Shown piece by piece: positions 24,892-33,500 of a stretch of DNA of 64,000 nucleotides (position 1 is its first letter; each line of letters opens with the position of its first letter). The translations under genes and the position numbers were made by a program. Under the pieces are notes generated by a model, which saw only the letters and a list, made by a program, of their open reading frames with translations, was not told where the DNA came from and did no database searches. The DNA is from Myxococcales bacterium (GTDB taxonomy: Bacteria > Myxococcota > Polyangia > Nannocystales > Nannocystaceae), in the NCBI GenBank assembly GCA_016793465.1, contig JAEUJW010000067.1:186001-250000 (forward strand), read 5' to 3'.

Positions 24892-27534
24892 ATGCGCGTC
24901 GATCCCAAGACACTCGTCCGTCGCCTCAATCCCGCCACCACACGCATGCTCGAAGGTGCCGTCGGCCACGCCGCGGGCGGACAGTTCTACGAGATCACGT
25001 GTGAGCACCTGCTGCTGAAGGTGCTCGAGTCGGCCGACGGCGACGCCGAGCTGATCCTCGGCAAGTTCGGCCAGCGCCGGCTGGCCGTCGCGCAGCGGGT
25101 CCAGCGCGCGCTCGAGCGGATGAAGACCGGCAACGCCGGCCGGCCGGTGTTCAGCGAGAGCCTGTTTCAGTGGATGGAGGACGCGTGGGTGGTGGCGTCG
25201 CTGAACTTCGGGGCGACGCAGCTGCGCAGCGGGCACCTGCTGCTGCAGTTCATCGACCGCCCGAGCCGCTACAGCGGGGACTCGTTCCCGGAGCTCGAGA
25301 CCATCGCGCCGCCGGAGCTGCGCAAGCAGTTCGAGGAGATCGTGGCGAGCTCGGCGGAGCAGCCGGCGGCGGCGCCCGCGGGCGGCGGTCCGGCGGCGGC
25401 GGGCGGCGGCGGCGGCGGGGCCGACGGTCCGACCGGCGAGGAGGCGCTGAAGCGGTTCACGACGTCGTTCACGGCCTCGGCGAAGGCCGGCAAGGTCGAC
25501 CCGATCTTCGGGCGCCACGCGGAGATCCGCCAGCTCATCGACATCCTGGCGCGGCGCCGCAAGAACAACCCGATCATCGTCGGCGAGCCGGGCGTCGGCA
25601 AGAGCGCGCTGGTCGAGGGCCTGGCGATCGCCATCGCCAACGGCGACGTGCCCGACATGATGAAGGACGTCGACCTCCTCGGGCTCGACCTCGGGGCCCT
25701 CAACGCCGGCGCGAGCGTCAAGGGCGAGTTCGAGAAGCGCCTGAAGGGCGTGATCAACGAGATCAAGGCCTCGCCGCGCAACATCGTGCTGTTCATCGAC
25801 GAGGCGCACACGCTGGTCGGCGGCGGCGGCGGGGCGGGCGGCAACGACGCGGCCAACCTGCTGAAGCCGGCGCTCGCGCGCGGCGAGCTGAAGACGATCG
25901 CCGCGACGACCTGGTCCGAGTACAAGAAGTACTTCGAGAAGGACGCGGCGCTCGAGCGGCGGTTCCAGCCGGTCAAGGTCGACGAGCCGTCGGAGGCCAA
26001 CGCGGTGGTCATGATGCGGGGCCTCATCCCGGTCTACGAGAAGGCCCACGGGGTGACGATCCGCGACGAGGCCGTGGTCGCCGCGGTCGCGCTGTCGCAC
26101 CGCTACGTGTCGGGGCGGCAGCTGCCGGACAAGTCGATCGACCTGCTCGACACCGCGGCGGCGAACGTGAAGATCGAGCAGCGCACGCGCCCGCCCGAGC
26201 TGGTGGCGCTCGACGAGGAGCTGGCGTCGGGCGAGCGGGCGGCGGTCGCCCAGCGGCGCGACATCGCCGACGGCGCGGCGGTCGACCTCGAGGGGCACAA
26301 CGAGCTGCTGGCCCGCATCGAGGACGTGCGGGTCAGGCGCGACGCCCTGCAGATCCGCTGGGAGAACGAGAAGGAGGCGGTCGAGAGGCTGATGGCGGCG
26401 CGGCAGGCGGCGCGCAGCCCGGCCGAGGGCGCCGACGTGGCCGCGTTGACGGCGGCGGTGACGGCGGCCGACGAGGCGCTGCGGGCGATCGTCGGCACCG
26501 ACTCGCCGCTGATCCACACCGAGGTCGACCCCGACGCGGTGGCGCGGATCGTCGAGCGCTGGACCGGCGTGCCGGTCAGCAAGATGCGGTCGAGCACGAT
26601 CGGCGCCGTGCTTAAACTCGAGGAGGAGCTGGCGGCCCGCGTGCGCGGCCAGGACGACGCCATGAAGGTCGTGGCCGAGACCGTGCGCATGTCGCACGCC
26701 GGCGTGCGCGACCCGAACACGCCGATCGGCGTGCTGCTGTTCGTCGGGCCCAGCGGCGTCGGCAAGACCGAGACGGCGCTGGCGCTGGCCGACATGCTGT
26801 ACGGCGGCGAACGCTTCGTCACCTCGATCAACATGTCGGAGTTCCAGGAGAAGCACACCGTGTCGCGCCTGGTCGGCTCGCCGCCGGGCTACGTCGGCTA
26901 CGGCGAGGGCGGCGTGCTGACCGAGGCGGTGCGTCAGCGGCCGTACTCGGTGGTGCTGCTCGACGAGTGCGAGAAGGCCGACCTCGACGTCATGAACCTC
27001 TTCTACCAGGTGTTCGACAAGGGCATCCTCAACGACGGCGAGGGCCGGGCGATCGACTTCCGCAACACGGTGGTGATCTTGACGAGCAACCTGGCGACCG
27101 CGGAGATCATGTCGCTCTACGACCGCGACGACCCGCCGTCGTCGGGCGTGGTGGTCGACGCGATCCGGCCGATCCTGGCCAAGCACTTCAAGCCGGCGCT
27201 GCTCGGGCGCATGACCATCGTGCCGTACCGGCCGATCTCGCAGCCGATCCTCCGCGACATCACCCGCCTGAAGCTCGGCAAGCTGGCGCGCCGGCTGCAG
27301 GCCAGCCACCGCGTCGCGGTCGAGTTCGCACCGGAGCTCGTCGAGGAGCTGGCGCGTCGCTGCACCGACCCGGGCAGCGGCGCGCGCAACGTGGATCACA
27401 TCCTGCGCTCGTCGCTGATGCCCGAGGTCGCGCGCGCGCTGCTGCAGCGGCTCGCCGACGACAACATGACCAATCACCTGCGCATCGAGCTCGGGCTCGC
27501 GGGCGACTGGCAGTTCATCTTCACCGACGTGTGA
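24892..27534 (+). CDS. clpV: T6SS sheath-disassembly ATPase ClpV (TssH)
   Basis: TssH unfolds contracted TssB/TssC sheath so that subunits are reused. The 880-residue protein has a Clp-N repeat domain (~1-150) that binds the sheath and a Gly/Ala linker. The first AAA+ module has Walker A 'GEPGVGKS' (~231-238) and 'FIDEAHTLVG'. A middle coiled-coil domain (~430-540) precedes the second AAA+ module, with 'GPSGVGKT' (~619-626) and 'LLDECEKA'. The T6SS-type 'NMSEFQEKHTVSRLVGSPPG' and the N-terminal 'NPATTRMLEGAV' distinguish it from general ClpB. It stands alone, ~14 kb from tssBC. The ATG at 24892 fits the family start. Confidence 0.93.
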   Translation: MRVDPKTLVRRLNPATTRMLEGAVGHAAGGQFYEITCEHLLLKVLESADGDAELILGKFGQRRLAVAQRVQRALERMKTGNAGRPVFSESLFQWMEDAWVVASLNFGATQLRSGHLLLQFIDRPSRYSGDSFPELETIAPPELRKQFEEIVASSAEQPAAAPAGGGPAAAGGGGGGADGPTGEEALKRFTTSFTASAKAGKVDPIFGRHAEIRQLIDILARRRKNNPIIVGEPGVGKSALVEGLAIAIANGDVPDMMKDVDLLGLDLGALNAGASVKGEFEKRLKGVINEIKASPRNIVLFIDEAHTLVGGGGGAGGNDAANLLKPALARGELKTIAATTWSEYKKYFEKDAALERRFQPVKVDEPSEANAVVMMRGLIPVYEKAHGVTIRDEAVVAAVALSHRYVSGRQLPDKSIDLLDTAAANVKIEQRTRPPELVALDEELASGERAAVAQRRDIADGAAVDLEGHNELLARIEDVRVRRDALQIRWENEKEAVERLMAARQAARSPAEGADVAALTAAVTAADEALRAIVGTDSPLIHTEVDPDAVARIVERWTGVPVSKMRSSTIGAVLKLEEELAARVRGQDDAMKVVAETVRMSHAGVRDPNTPIGVLLFVGPSGVGKTETALALADMLYGGERFVTSINMSEFQEKHTVSRLVGSPPGYVGYGEGGVLTEAVRQRPYSVVLLDECEKADLDVMNLFYQVFDKGILNDGEGRAIDFRNTVVILTSNLATAEIMSLYDRDDPPSSGVVVDAIRPILAKHFKPALLGRMTIVPYRPISQPILRDITRLKLGKLARRLQASHRVAVEFAPELVEELARRCTDPGSGARNVDHILRSSLMPEVARALLQRLADDNMTNHLRIELGLAGDWQFIFTDV

Positions 27535-27575
27535 GCGGCGCGCGACGTCGTCCGCAGCGATGACGCGCATCGACG

Positions 27576-27608
27576 CCGCGGCCCGCGGGCCGCGGTGTCG
27601 CATTTTTT
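27576..27608 (+). terminator. Terminator-like hairpin after clpV
   Basis: The 20-bp perfect palindrome CCGCGGCCCGCGGGCCGCGG (27576-27595) is followed by GTGTCGCA-less spacing of seven bases and then six T residues (27603-27608). It lies 41 nt after the clpV stop. The gap between stem and T-tract is longer than ideal. Confidence 0.5.
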
Positions 27609-27634
27609 AAAACTGCCCGGCGGCGGCGCTCGAG

Positions 27635-27640
27635 TAAGAT
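27635..27640 (+). promoter_or_regulatory. Candidate -10 box (TAAGAT) of the kinase operon
   Basis: TAAGAT ends 9 nt before the GTG at 27650. The AT patch TTTTTTAAAAC (27603-27613) lies about 21 nt upstream and could act as an UP-like or -35 region. Confidence 0.42.
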
Positions 27641-27649
27641 GGGTCCGCT

Positions 27650-29587
27650 GTGAAAAAGCCGAATGAACCGCAGCGGGCCCGTCCTGTGTCGCCTGTGTCG
27701 CGCGCTCGTCCGAGTGCGCCGCCGCAGCAGGAGGAGCAACAGACTGTCGTCGCGCGGCGCCCCGAAGGAACGCCGTCCGGACGCCTCCCCATCCCCCCGG
27801 CGTCCCCGCCGAAGCCCGCCACGTCCGAGAACACGGTGATGGGGTCGATCATCGAGGACCGCTACCGCCTCGAGCGACTGTTGGGGAGTGGCGGGATGTC
27901 GCGGGTGTACCTCGGCACGCACGTACGCGCCGGGGGCAAGCTGGCGATCAAGCTCGTCGATCTGCGCCTCTCGCACAAGCAGGACATGGTCCAGCGCTGC
28001 CTGCAGGAGGCGCGGACGATGATGGAGATCCAGAGCAACCACGTCGTGCGGGCCTACGACACCGGGGTCACGTCGACGGGGCAGCTCTACATTGTGATGG
28101 AGTACCTCGCGGGCCTCGACCTCGAGCAGCTGCTCAATCGCGACGGCCCGCTCCCGTGGACCCGGCTGGCGCCGATGGCGGTGCACATCTGCAGCGGCCT
28201 GGCGACGGCCCACGCCGCTGGCACGATCCACCGCGACATCAAGCCGCAGAACTGCATCGCGGTGACGATCGACGGCAACCCCGACCACATCAAGCTGATC
28301 GACTTCGGCATCGCCCGCGACGCCAACGCGGAGACCGGGCTGACGCAGGACGGGGCGATCCTCGGCACGCCGGAGTACATGGCGCCCGAGCTGGTCGGCA
28401 CCGGCAACCCGCCCGACGCGCGCTCGGACATCTACGCGGTCGGGGCGACGCTCTACAAGCTGATCACCGGGCAGGCGCCGTTCCGCGGGCGCGACGCGCT
28501 CGACACGCTGTACAAGCACCGCAACTCGCCGGTCATCCCGCCGAGCAAGGCGGCGCCGAACCTCGACATCCCGCCGGAGGCCGACGCGATCCTCGTCAAG
28601 GCGCTGGCCAAGGACCCGGCGCAGCGCTACGCGACCGCGGACGAGATGGCGGCGGCGATCCGCGAGTCGGTCGGGCTGCCGGCGATCGGCATGCGCATGC
28701 GCGACCTGCCGGGTCAGGGCTCGCAGATCCCCCGCTCGCCGACGGCGCGCATCGCCGCGGCGTCGATCCCCCGCAGCCTGACGTCCAACGAGGCCTCGAG
28801 CCCGGGGCACATGGCGCCGGGCCAGGAGATCGCGACGTCGGAGATGCGCCCGGTGTCGCTGAAGGAGCTCGGGCTGCGCATGGGCACGCTGCTGTCGGTG
28901 GCGCTGTGCTTCGCGGTCTCGTCGTGGCTGGCGGCGCCGTCGTCCCCGGCGACGCCGGCGGCGACGACCGCGGTGGCCGAGGCGAAGGCGCCGGAGCCGG
29001 CGAAGGAGGCGACGCCGCCCGAGGTGAAGCCGCCGGAGGCGCCGAAGGACCCGCCCGCGGTCGACACGCCGCCGACGACGCCGCCGCCGACGGACGCGCC
29101 GACGGACGCGCCGCCGACCACGCCGACGGTCGACACGCCGCCGCCGACGCCTACGGACACGCCGCCCGGCGACACCAAGCAGGCCGCGATCCCGACGCCG
29201 ACGCCGGCCGAGGACCCGCCGATCGAGGTGCCCGACGAGCCGAAGGACCCGCCGCCGGCGACGCCGCCGACGACGCCGTCCCCCGCGGGAGATCCGGAGC
29301 CCGACTTCGACTACCGCTCGGCCAAGAAGTACGTCGACGAGCAGCGCGACTACATGGCCAAGACGTGCCTGCCGATGGCCGACAAGCCGACCAGCAAGGT
29401 CAGCATGCGCTTCGACGTGAAGCCGGGCGGGCGGGCGGTGGTGAAGGTGTTCTCGTCGTCGAAGAAGCTGCGCGACTGCGTGCGCCAGATCTTCGCCTTC
29501 CCGTTCGACCCGAGCCCGCGCGGCGGGGCGTTCGTCTACAACCTCTCGGCCTCGGGCGGGAGCATCGAGAAGAAGCCCGTCGAATAA
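27650..29587 (+). CDS. Transmembrane Ser/Thr protein kinase with AgmX-like outside domain
   Basis: The 645-residue protein has a Pro-rich N-terminus and then a Hanks-type kinase domain (~65-345) with 'LLGSGGMSRVYLG', 'LAIKLVD', 'HRDIKPQN' (from ~194), 'LIDFGIAR' and 'GTPEYMAPE'. All catalytic residues are present. A single TM helix (~410-428, 'LLSVALCFAVSSWLAA') leads to a ~120-residue Pro/Thr linker. The C-terminal domain (~545-640) resembles AgmX/PglI or TonB-like ends, with two cysteines ('KTCLP', 'RDCVRQIFAFPFD'). It could sense the envelope and phosphorylate T6SS or FHA proteins, as PpkA does. It heads a run of five genes that ends with TlpA-like and VKOR thiol enzymes. Confidence 0.9.
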   Translation: MKKPNEPQRARPVSPVSRARPSAPPQQEEQQTVVARRPEGTPSGRLPIPPASPPKPATSENTVMGSIIEDRYRLERLLGSGGMSRVYLGTHVRAGGKLAIKLVDLRLSHKQDMVQRCLQEARTMMEIQSNHVVRAYDTGVTSTGQLYIVMEYLAGLDLEQLLNRDGPLPWTRLAPMAVHICSGLATAHAAGTIHRDIKPQNCIAVTIDGNPDHIKLIDFGIARDANAETGLTQDGAILGTPEYMAPELVGTGNPPDARSDIYAVGATLYKLITGQAPFRGRDALDTLYKHRNSPVIPPSKAAPNLDIPPEADAILVKALAKDPAQRYATADEMAAAIRESVGLPAIGMRMRDLPGQGSQIPRSPTARIAAASIPRSLTSNEASSPGHMAPGQEIATSEMRPVSLKELGLRMGTLLSVALCFAVSSWLAAPSSPATPAATTAVAEAKAPEPAKEATPPEVKPPEAPKDPPAVDTPPTTPPPTDAPTDAPPTTPTVDTPPPTPTDTPPGDTKQAAIPTPTPAEDPPIEVPDEPKDPPPATPPTTPSPAGDPEPDFDYRSAKKYVDEQRDYMAKTCLPMADKPTSKVSMRFDVKPGGRAVVKVFSSSKKLRDCVRQIFAFPFDPSPRGGAFVYNLSASGGSIEKKPVE

Positions 29588-29599
29588 GGGGGATCGACC

Positions 29600-30898
29600 A
29601 TGACCACAAAAAGTCCCTTGGCGGCCATGAACATGCGCAAGGTCGGCACAGCGGCGGCGCTCGGCGTCAGCGTAATCGGCGTGTGCGTCGGGCTCTACCT
29701 GACGCAGCTGAAGTTCAAGATGATGTTCACGCCGTGCGTGCTCGGGCGCGGCGGCTGCAACGTCGGCGGGTTGACCTGCGACGACGCGCTGTCGTCGGGC
29801 TGGTCGACGCTGATGGGGCTGCCGATCAGCCTGTGGGGCTCGGCGTTCTACCTGGCGACCGCGGCGCTGGCCGGGGGCCTGCTGCGGCGGACCGAGTTCC
29901 TGCGCGGCGCGGCGGCGCCGCTGCTGTACGGCATGTCGCTGTTCGGGGCCGGGCTCAGCCTCCTCTACGCGATCTACGCGTTCGCCGTGCTGCGCTCGCC
30001 GTGCCCGTACTGCATGTCGCTGTACATCGTCTCGGCGCTGCTGGTCGGGGCGGCGGTGCTGGTCCGGCGCACGCACGCGCCGGACCCGACCTGGCCGCGG
30101 CGCCGGCAGGTCGCGCTGCTCGACGGCGGGTTCGCGGTCGCCATGACCTTCGTGATCGCGACCGGGGTGCAGTCGACGCTCTATCACCTGACGCGGCGCT
30201 TCGTGGACGCCCAGCAGGGCTGCCCCGAGCCGGTCAAGGCGCTGCCGGCGGCGACGATCAAGAGCGGCGCGGCCGAGCCCAAGGTCATCCTGGCGATGTT
30301 CATCGACCTCAGCTGCATCCACTGCAAGGCCGAGTTCCGGGCGGTGGCGACGGCGCTGGCGGGCGGGCAGTTCCCCGAGCCGACGGCGCTGTGGATCTTC
30401 CACACGCCGCGGCAGGCCTGCGACCCCGAGGCGTTCCCGGCCGGCTACGCCAAGTCGGACGACAACGTGCGCTTCGACAACCCGTGCCTGGCGGCGCGGG
30501 CGGCCGAGTGCATGGAGAAGCTGCAGCCCGGCGCGGGCTACTCGCTGATCGGCGGCATGTACGCGCTGCACGACGACCGCGTGCCGAACACGCCGCTGTT
30601 CACCGCGGAGCGCATCGGCAACCAGGCGGTCGACCTCGAGATGCAGATCGACCCGGACGACGAGCAGAACCCGCTGTTCAAGTGCATCAACGAGGACAAG
30701 GAGATCCTCGCCCGCATCAGCGAGCACCAGCGCTACGCCGAGGGGCCGAAGTTCCAGATCCCGACGCTGGCGGTCTACGCGGCCAGCGGCGGCCAGCCCG
30801 ACATGACGCGCAAGCCGCTGTACGCGTGGGCGAACACGCCGGTGTCGACGATCGCCGAGTACATCACCGTGCAGGCCCACGCGCCCGCGAACCGCTGA
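29600..30898 (+). CDS. VKOR-thioredoxin fusion, disulfide-forming membrane enzyme
   Basis: The 432-residue protein has a five-helix VKOR domain (~15-190) with the shuttle cysteines Cys53/Cys60 ('CNVGGLTC'), a conserved Ser/Trp 'GWSTLMGLPIS', and the quinone-side 'CPYC' (135-138). A DsbA-like soluble domain follows (~215-430) with 'DLSCIHCKAEF' (239-242). VKOR oxidises its partner thioredoxin and passes electrons to quinone, so this single chain may replace DsbA plus DsbB in the periplasm. AAGGGGG precedes the ATG, 12 nt after the kinase stop. Neighbours have many paired cysteines that would be its natural substrates. Confidence 0.88.
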   Translation: MTTKSPLAAMNMRKVGTAAALGVSVIGVCVGLYLTQLKFKMMFTPCVLGRGGCNVGGLTCDDALSSGWSTLMGLPISLWGSAFYLATAALAGGLLRRTEFLRGAAAPLLYGMSLFGAGLSLLYAIYAFAVLRSPCPYCMSLYIVSALLVGAAVLVRRTHAPDPTWPRRRQVALLDGGFAVAMTFVIATGVQSTLYHLTRRFVDAQQGCPEPVKALPAATIKSGAAEPKVILAMFIDLSCIHCKAEFRAVATALAGGQFPEPTALWIFHTPRQACDPEAFPAGYAKSDDNVRFDNPCLAARAAECMEKLQPGAGYSLIGGMYALHDDRVPNTPLFTAERIGNQAVDLEMQIDPDDEQNPLFKCINEDKEILARISEHQRYAEGPKFQIPTLAVYAASGGQPDMTRKPLYAWANTPVSTIAEYITVQAHAPANR

Positions 30899-30904
30899 CA
30901 GACC

Positions 30905-32035
30905 ATGGCCAGCCCGATGCAGTCCGAATTCGACACAACGACCAAGCTCCTGCTCGTGCTCACCGGCTTCATGGCGATCATGGTCGGGCTCATCGCCTAC
31001 ATCGCCGTGTTCCGCACGTCCGACCCGCTGACCGACCCGACCGAGGTCGCGGCCAAGGCCCCGGACGCGCCGGTCGGCGAGGCGTGCGACGCGTCGGACA
31101 TCGACACCGCGGTGTGCCCGGCGGGCAAGTACTGCAAGTTCGACACCTGCGTGCCGGTGACCGAGAGCAACCTGTGCGGCGAGGGCAAGAGCTGCCGCGA
31201 CTGCGAGTGCGAGGAGGGCCTCTTGTGCCACCACTTCCGCTGCACCAAGGAGGAGGAGGTCGACCGCACGCCGCTCGAGTGCGAGGAGAACCCCAAGCTG
31301 TCCGAGGCGGTGCGCACGCTGGCCCGCAAGTGCGCGACCCGCAAGACCAGCCTGCAGCAGATCGCGTCGACGGGCTCGTGCACGACGGCCGACTGGGAGG
31401 CGCTGGCGCTCGAGGACGAGAAGTTCGACCTGCTGCTGTCGGCCTTCCCCAACCGCTTCGCCATCCACTTCCCCAACAACCAGCCGCACCTGACCAAGCA
31501 GAACTGGCCGACCGCGCCGGTGCGGGCCCACCTGCTGGCGCAGATCAAGCAGTTCAAGGACGCGCTGCGCGCGTCGAAGCAGATCTTCGTGATCGGGCGG
31601 GCCAGCCCCGACGGCAACGCGCAGAACAACCACCTGCTGGCGGTGCGGCGCATGGACCTGGCGAGCCAGCTGATCGAGTCGGTGATCTACGAGGGCATCC
31701 CGGAGACCGAGCGCGACAAGCAGCGCATCCCGCTGCGCTCGTTCACCCTGCCGACGACCAACTCGATCAACCCGGCCCGCTACAAGAAGAGCTACCTGTC
31801 GAACCCGGACGGCAAGAAGCCGAAGATCAACCCGATCATCGCCTGGGACGCCGAGAACCAGAAGATGATGCAGGACGGGCTCGAGGGCGAGAACCTCGAG
31901 GAGGGCTCGTCGCGCGAGTGGCAGCGGCTGTACGGGGCGATCAACCGGGTGGTGCTGATCATCCCGATCCCGTGCCTCGGCGACGAGTACGAGCGCCGCA
32001 AGACGATCCTCGAGCAGAAGGGGGGCGCGCCGTGA
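30905..32035 (+). CDS. Cys-rich membrane protein with OmpA-like C-terminal domain
   Basis: The 376-residue protein has an N-terminal TM anchor (~14-36, 'LLLVLTGFMAIMVGLIAYIA'). A compact Cys-rich module follows (~58-112; 'CPAGKYCKFDTC', 'CRDCECEEGLLC'), with 12 or more cysteines likely in disulfides. A helical spacer comes next. The C-terminal region (~225-350) has the OmpA-like pattern 'IFVIGRASPDGNAQNNHLLA' and 'RRMDLASQLIES', which in that family binds peptidoglycan. It would link the inner membrane to the wall. It sits 6 nt after the VKOR gene, which could form its disulfides. The link between the domains is new to me. Confidence 0.72.
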   Translation: MASPMQSEFDTTTKLLLVLTGFMAIMVGLIAYIAVFRTSDPLTDPTEVAAKAPDAPVGEACDASDIDTAVCPAGKYCKFDTCVPVTESNLCGEGKSCRDCECEEGLLCHHFRCTKEEEVDRTPLECEENPKLSEAVRTLARKCATRKTSLQQIASTGSCTTADWEALALEDEKFDLLLSAFPNRFAIHFPNNQPHLTKQNWPTAPVRAHLLAQIKQFKDALRASKQIFVIGRASPDGNAQNNHLLAVRRMDLASQLIESVIYEGIPETERDKQRIPLRSFTLPTTNSINPARYKKSYLSNPDGKKPKINPIIAWDAENQKMMQDGLEGENLEEGSSREWQRLYGAINRVVLIIPIPCLGDEYERRKTILEQKGGAP

Positions 32036-32217
32036 AGCCGATGATGTCGGTGAAGAGCGCGCGGCTGATCGTGCTGATGACGGGGTTCATCGCGTTCACC
32101 AGCATCGCGGTCGCGGGCACGCTGGCGACGCGGCTCGGCCGGGCCCGCGGGGCGCTGGCCGCCAAGCTGCAGGCGTGCGCGTGCTGCGAGGACCTCCAGC
32201 CGGGGAAGACGCGCTGA
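32032..32217 (+). CDS. 61-residue single-TM protein
   Basis: A GTG at 32032 overlaps the previous stop (GTGA). The product has one TM helix ('ARLIVLMTGFIAFTSIAVAG') and a short tail with 'CACCEDLQ'. The next ATG starts 1 nt after its stop, so it is tightly coupled in the operon. The three closely spaced cysteines suggest a link with the redox neighbours. No known family is recognised, but coupling and a coherent TM segment support a real gene. Confidence 0.65.
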   Translation: MKPMMSVKSARLIVLMTGFIAFTSIAVAGTLATRLGRARGALAAKLQACACCEDLQPGKTR

Positions 32218-32218
32218 C

Positions 32219-33388
32219 ATGGCGAGCGTGCCGCTGCTGCTGCGCTGGTCGCTGGTCAACCTGTTCCTGACGGCCGCGGCCGCCGGGCTCACGCTGTTCA
32301 TCTGGATGGCGGAGAAGGACGTGCGCTCGCAGCTGGCCAAGGTCCGCGAGCGCGAGAAGCAGGGCTGCCCCGAGCGGCGGGTGATCCGCTCCGACGCGCC
32401 GGCGATCGTCGACCCCGAGGCCCTCGCGCCGCCGCAGGACGTGCCGAAGAGCGGGTACATCGGGCCGCGCGGCACCGACATCACGCCGACCATGCGCCTG
32501 GTGCTCGAGGGCCTGCGCGGCATGGGCTCCGACAAGGTCGAGCCCATGCGCCTCGGCGACCAGGCGGTGCTGCCGTCGTCGGCGATCCACGTGGTCAACC
32601 TGTGGGCCACCTGGTGCGCGCCGTGCAAGGCGGAGATGCCCGACTTCAAGGCGATGTTCGAGCGCCACCCCGAGTGGGGCGAGAGCGTCGACTTCGTGCC
32701 GATCCTGGTGAAGGACGCGGCCGAGCCGCGCTCGGCCTACAACAGCTTCAGCAAGACCATGCCGCCCGCGAGCGTGCTGCTGGCCGACCGCGGCATGGGC
32801 GACCCGCTGGTCTCGGCCCTGACGCCCGGCGGCGACGTCAAGCTGTTCCACGGCAACCTGCCCGTGACGCTGGTGCTCGACTGCAACCGCCGCGTGCGCT
32901 GGGCACGGTTCGAACAGCTCACCGAGGCGGACTTCGCCGACCTCGAGCGGTTCATCCAGCAGTTCCGCGGCGAGCTGGCCGACACCAGCGAGCACGCGTG
33001 GTGCCAGCAGGAGTGGCCGGGCAACGGGCGCTGCGAGGGCCGCGAGACCCTGCCCGGGCAGCACAGCCTCGAGGACTGCGGGCCGCTGAAGCGCCGGCCC
33101 GGCGCGCCGGAGCCGGCGCCCGAGCTGCCGCCGCAGGTGTCCGTGACGACATGTCCGGAGGGACAGGTGAAGACCGCCGACGGGCAGTGCGTGGCCAGGC
33201 CGCGCGGCGGCGGCAACGTCAAGACCGTGCGCACGCCGCTGACGACCATGCAGTGCGGCGACGGCAAGTGCGAGCCGTCGCGCGGCGAGAGCAAGGTGAC
33301 GTGCTGCCAGGACTGCCCGTGCGCGGCGCCGCTGAGCTGCAAGCTGGCCGGCGGCGCGACCTACAGCTGTCAGGGCGGGCTCAAGTAG
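32219..33388 (+). CDS. TlpA-like thioredoxin with Cys-rich tail, membrane anchored
   Basis: The 389-residue protein has an N-terminal TM anchor (~8-30). A TlpA/ResA-like thioredoxin domain (~100-255) follows, with 'VVNLWATWCAPCKAEMPDF', the active-site WCAPC and a cis-Pro-like 'LPVTLVLD'. The C-terminal ~130 residues carry two Cys modules of the 'GxGxCexxExxxxCxxDC' type ('NGRCEGRETLPGQHSLEDC' and 'CGDGKCEPSRGESKVTC'). TlpA proteins reduce periplasmic disulfides, so this gene and the VKOR fusion would provide opposite activities. It closes the kinase operon. A TGTCC-N4-GGACA site lies in its linker. Confidence 0.85.
   Translation: MASVPLLLRWSLVNLFLTAAAAGLTLFIWMAEKDVRSQLAKVREREKQGCPERRVIRSDAPAIVDPEALAPPQDVPKSGYIGPRGTDITPTMRLVLEGLRGMGSDKVEPMRLGDQAVLPSSAIHVVNLWATWCAPCKAEMPDFKAMFERHPEWGESVDFVPILVKDAAEPRSAYNSFSKTMPPASVLLADRGMGDPLVSALTPGGDVKLFHGNLPVTLVLDCNRRVRWARFEQLTEADFADLERFIQQFRGELADTSEHAWCQQEWPGNGRCEGRETLPGQHSLEDCGPLKRRPGAPEPAPELPPQVSVTTCPEGQVKTADGQCVARPRGGGNVKTVRTPLTTMQCGDGKCEPSRGESKVTCCQDCPCAAPLSCKLAGGATYSCQGGLK
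33152..33165. repeat. TGTCC-N4-GGACA copy in the TlpA-like gene linker
   Basis: TGTCCGGAGGGACA, in the linker before the last Cys module, encodes 'CPEGQ'. It is one of seven copies of the inverted repeat in the window. Confidence 0.6.
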
Positions 33389-33389
33389 C

Positions 33390-33500
33390 GGCCTCGGGAG
33401 CGGCCGGACGGCGTGAGCCCGGAGAGCCGCGGCTGCCGGGGCGGGCCCGCGTGGCGGGCCTCAGAAGCGGCCGGACAGCGCGAGCCCGGAGAACCACGGC
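33390..33500. repeat. Imperfect 44-bp tandem duplication at a gene end
   Basis: Copy A (33390-33433) and copy B (33457-33500) differ at 6 of 44 positions. Copy B contains the last codons and stop of the minus-strand envelope gene (…'SGLALSGRF'). Copy A repeats that end just beyond the stop and would read 'SGLTPSGRSR'. This looks like a recent partial duplication or an extended-then-truncated C-terminus. Confidence 0.7.
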
